NCBI RefSeq assembly: GCF_030695125.1
Contig: NZ_JAUYTP010000074.1
Location: 1-64,000 of the forward strand
DNA length: 64,000 bases
Direction: 5' to 3'
Source: Allobosea sp.
Lineage (GTDB): Bacteria > Pseudomonadota > Alphaproteobacteria > Rhizobiales > Beijerinckiaceae
Shown here: positions 62,030-64,000 of the stretch, piece after piece
Numbering within the stretch: the first letter of the stretch is position 1
Layout of the letters: the number at the start of each line of letters is the position of its first letter
Program-made: the position numbers and the translations under genes
The notes under the pieces: model-generated
What the model was told of the DNA's origin: nothing
The model's database searches: none
The model's input: only the letters and a program-made list of their open reading frames with translations

Positions 62030-62617
62030 ATGGCCAAGACCGCACAATCGCCCCGACAGACCGCCCGCGTCATTCCGCTCCGCAAGGGCACGACCATCGA
62101 AATGGTCCGGCTCGCCTGTCCCGATACGCAGCAGGCAATCCTCATCTCCGAGAGCTTCGGGCTCCCCGTCCTCGACGGCGACGGTATTCGCGATCTGCAC
62201 GAGCGTCTGATCGTGGAAACGGCGGCCAGCCTGCACGAAGGGCTCGGCGAGCGGGCGATGCAGATTCACCTGCAGCGCATCGTCGGCGCCTATGTCGGCT
62301 CGGCCCATGGCGCCGGGCAGTTCTACTCCCGCGCGGTCACCGAGGCGCGCGACGCCACGGCCAAATCGGCCTGCGACGCTCGCGACGAGGATGTCGATGG
62401 CCCGGTCGGCTTCGACGGTCCAGCCCAGCGCAAGCGAGAATTCGCCGCCGACATGGCGCTACAATCCCACGCGCTGCTGATGGCGGCCGAGGGTGCTGTC
62501 ACCGCCTACGAGCAGGTCATCGGGGAACGTTGGAAGCCCTTCGAGCGAGCCGGCGAGACGACCGTGGCTTCCGTCGATCGCAAGGCGGCCGCGGTCCAGA
62601 TGGCGGCGTTCGGCTGA
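62030..62617 (+). CDS. Conserved plasmid protein of unknown function
   Basis: A 195-residue protein beginning MAKTAQSPRQTARVIPLRKG, with SESFGLPVLDGDGIRDLHERLIVETAASLHEGLG and then a helical half. A ribosome site AAAGGAAC lies before the ATG. Codon use matches its neighbours. I recognise no family. Confidence 0.6.
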   Translation: MAKTAQSPRQTARVIPLRKGTTIEMVRLACPDTQQAILISESFGLPVLDGDGIRDLHERLIVETAASLHEGLGERAMQIHLQRIVGAYVGSAHGAGQFYSRAVTEARDATAKSACDARDEDVDGPVGFDGPAQRKREFAADMALQSHALLMAAEGAVTAYEQVIGERWKPFERAGETTVASVDRKAAAVQMAAFG

Positions 62618-62864
62618 GCTTTGGCGAGCGGGGCGCCAGCTCCGCTCGCCATCCAACACAGCCCAGCGTCGGACCCGGCGAAGCGGGAACAGGGAGGTTG
62701 GTTGCACTCCCTTGGTCGCGACCCGTCCCGGTCGACGGTCTTAGCCGGGACGGCATCGGCTGCAACGGCTCTGCCGTCTTCCACTTCGTTCCAGCCCGCC
62801 GGGTGCAGTCGTCGCCTGAACTCCCGGCTTCTCGACCGCCGTGACGGGGTCGCGATCGGCGCGA

Positions 62865-62879
62865 CCTCCACGATGGAGG
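62865..62879 (+). promoter_or_regulatory. Hairpin sequestering the ArdC ribosome-binding site
   Basis: CCTCCA (62865-62870), loop CGA, TGGAGG (62874-62879). GGAGG is in the 3' arm, seven bases before the ATG at 62887. Confidence 0.5.
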
Positions 62880-62886
62880 TTGGACC

Positions 62887-63813
62887 ATGAGCAGGTCAGA
62901 AGGGAAGCCGCGCGCGGACATCTATGCGCGGATCACCGATAGGATCATCGCGGAACTCGAAAAGGGCGTGCGTCCCTGGATGCAGCCGTGGCGTTCTGGC
63001 AGTGGCAGCGGAAGCGTGACACGACCGCTGCGGCATAATGGCTTGCCCTATAGCGGGATGAACGTGCTCTTGCTCTGGTCTGAAGCCGCAGCGCGCGGCT
63101 TTTCTTCCCCGGTCTGGATGACGTTCAAGCAGGCGATCGAACTGGGCGGTGCGGTCCGCAAGGGCGAGACCGGCTCGATGGTCGTCTTCGCCAGCCGCTT
63201 CAAGAAAACCGAAACCGATGCCGCCGGCGACGCGGTCGATCGTGAGATCCCGTTCCTGAAATCCTACACCGTCTTCAACGCCGAGCAGATCGATGGCCTA
63301 CCCGACCACCATTGCGGACAAGCTCAAATGCCGCGCGATCCGATCGAGCGGATCGATCATGCAGATCGCTTTTTCGCCCAGACCGGTGCAGTCATCCGAC
63401 ATGGCGGCGACCGCGCGTATTATTCCCCGACGACCGATCACATCCAGATGCCGCCCTTTGCGACGTTTCGCGATGGGAGTTCCTATGTCGCGACCCTCAG
63501 CCATGAGGCGACCCATTGGACGGCCGCAGTGCATCGCGTGAACCGTGATCTCAGCCGCTACGGCAAGGACCGGAGCGAAAGGGCGCGCGAGGAGCTGATC
63601 GCGGAACTCGGAAGCTGCTTCCTCTGCGCCGATCTCGGCATCGCGCCGGAGCTGGAGCCGCGTTCAGATCACGCGAGCTATCTCGCCTCCTGGCTCGAGG
63701 TTTTGTCGAACGACAAGCGCTTCATCTTTGCGGCTGCCGCGCATGCGCAGCGGGCAGTGGCCTTTCTTCATGATCTTCAGCCGCAGAACGGCTCGATCGC
63801 AGAGGCCGCGTGA
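62887..63813 (+). CDS. ardC: ArdC-like antirestriction protein with zincin domain
   Basis: The 308-residue protein has an N-terminal ssDNA-binding ArdC domain (about 8-125) with ADIYARITDRIIAELEKGVRPWMQPW, RHNGLPYSGMNVLLLW and GETGSMVVFASRFKK. A C-terminal zincin-like domain follows, with HEATH in LSHEATHWTAAVHR near residue 205 and a downstream EELIAELGSCFLC. ArdC protects incoming single-stranded plasmid DNA from restriction enzymes during conjugation. Confidence 0.92.
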   Translation: MSRSEGKPRADIYARITDRIIAELEKGVRPWMQPWRSGSGSGSVTRPLRHNGLPYSGMNVLLLWSEAAARGFSSPVWMTFKQAIELGGAVRKGETGSMVVFASRFKKTETDAAGDAVDREIPFLKSYTVFNAEQIDGLPDHHCGQAQMPRDPIERIDHADRFFAQTGAVIRHGGDRAYYSPTTDHIQMPPFATFRDGSSYVATLSHEATHWTAAVHRVNRDLSRYGKDRSERAREELIAELGSCFLCADLGIAPELEPRSDHASYLASWLEVLSNDKRFIFAAAAHAQRAVAFLHDLQPQNGSIAEAA

Positions 63814-63911
63814 GATCAGGGTCGGATATCATCGACGGAGATGGCGATCTGCCATCTCCGATCCACCTCCCGCGTTCGCCATGCGCGAACGAAATAAGTT
63901 GTCGAGTGGAC

Positions 63912-63928
63912 TAGACTAGCGTAGTCTA
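63912..63928. promoter_or_regulatory. Operator-like palindrome before the antitoxin gene
   Basis: TAGACTA (63912-63918), spacer GCG, TAGTCTA (63922-63928), a perfect 7-bp inverted repeat. It lies 23 bases upstream of the antitoxin ATG and close to a TTGACA-like hexamer. It probably mediates autorepression by the Phd-type protein. Confidence 0.5.
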
Positions 63929-63951
63929 TTTTTGACATTTGGAGAGTGGTC

Positions 63952-64000
63952 ATGTCTGAACATGTGTCGATCTGGAGCGTCCCCGACGCCAAGGCCAAAC
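63952..64000 (+). CDS. Phd/YefM antitoxin, N-terminal part (runs off the window)
   Basis: The ATG at 63952, after a GGAGAG site, opens MSEHVSIWSVPDAKAK, the usual start of Phd/YefM antitoxins (a beta strand then the DAK helix). Only 16 residues are inside the window. The partner toxin is probably beyond the right edge. Confidence 0.7.
   Translation, partial: MSEHVSIWSVPDAKAK

Noticed and set aside
1..64000. CRISPR array, rRNA or tRNA genes
   Set aside because: No regularly spaced direct repeats and no conserved rRNA or tRNA sequence were seen. A dedicated search could still find a divergent tRNA fragment.

Overview
The window is GC-rich plasmid DNA, most likely from an alphaproteobacterium of the Hyphomicrobiales (Rhizobiales). 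The evidence is a repABC replicator with an antisense RNA, a MucR/Ros-type regulator, a plasmid DUF1612 (RHE_PE00001-type) protein, and a conjugation operon that starts with a luxI gene and lies beside repABC. No rRNA, tRNA or CRISPR array was seen. The genus cannot be fixed from sequence alone. Layout: 0-5 kb is a decayed edge. It holds an IS3-family fragment, a PAS-PAS chemoreceptor, a MobF relaxase broken by an amber stop, an internal deletion and loss of its N-terminus, and the 5' end of an IS5-family element. 4.8-18.6 kb, all on the minus strand, is an LPD7 gene, virD4 and a near-complete virB type IV secretion operon with an entry-exclusion lipoprotein. The operon begins with luxI. A divergent luxR and a lux-box-like palindrome lie between the transfer operon and repABC. 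19.7-23.5 kb is repABC with two copies of a parS-like palindrome and a counter-transcribed RNA between repB and repC. 23.6-28.9 kb carries small genes, an antitoxin remnant, HU, a MucR-like regulator, a tyrosine recombinase beside a perfect 20-bp lox-like inverted repeat, and the DUF1612 gene. 28.9-48.3 kb is a dense defence island. In order it holds a frameshifted HigB with intact HigA, a RES-Xre toxin-antitoxin pair, a four-gene ubiquitin-conjugation-like operon (three-repeat Ubl, E2, JAB peptidase, E1), an AddAB-like helicase-nuclease pair divergent from a Hachiman-like nuclease plus Ski2-like helicase pair, a lone HEPN protein, AbiE and a PLD nuclease. 48.5-64 kb is a plasmid maintenance and anti-restriction module with DUF3991/Toprim, DUF1419, DUF3085, a 1695-residue methyltransferase-helicase, a ParB-like protein, DUF7007, ArdC and the start of a Phd/YefM antitoxin. 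How the parts work together: repABC maintains the replicon, and LuxI/LuxR probably couple transfer to cell density. The type IV system looks intact, but its relaxase is not, so self-transfer is doubtful unless a relaxase is supplied elsewhere. ArdC and the DarB-like giant protein would protect incoming plasmid DNA. The island and the toxin-antitoxin systems would protect the host from phage and stabilise the plasmid. The most notable parts are the Ubl/E2/JAB/E1 operon, the divergent AddAB-like/Hachiman-like locus, the lox-like site beside the recombinase, and translation-start hairpins repeated in the right-hand module.
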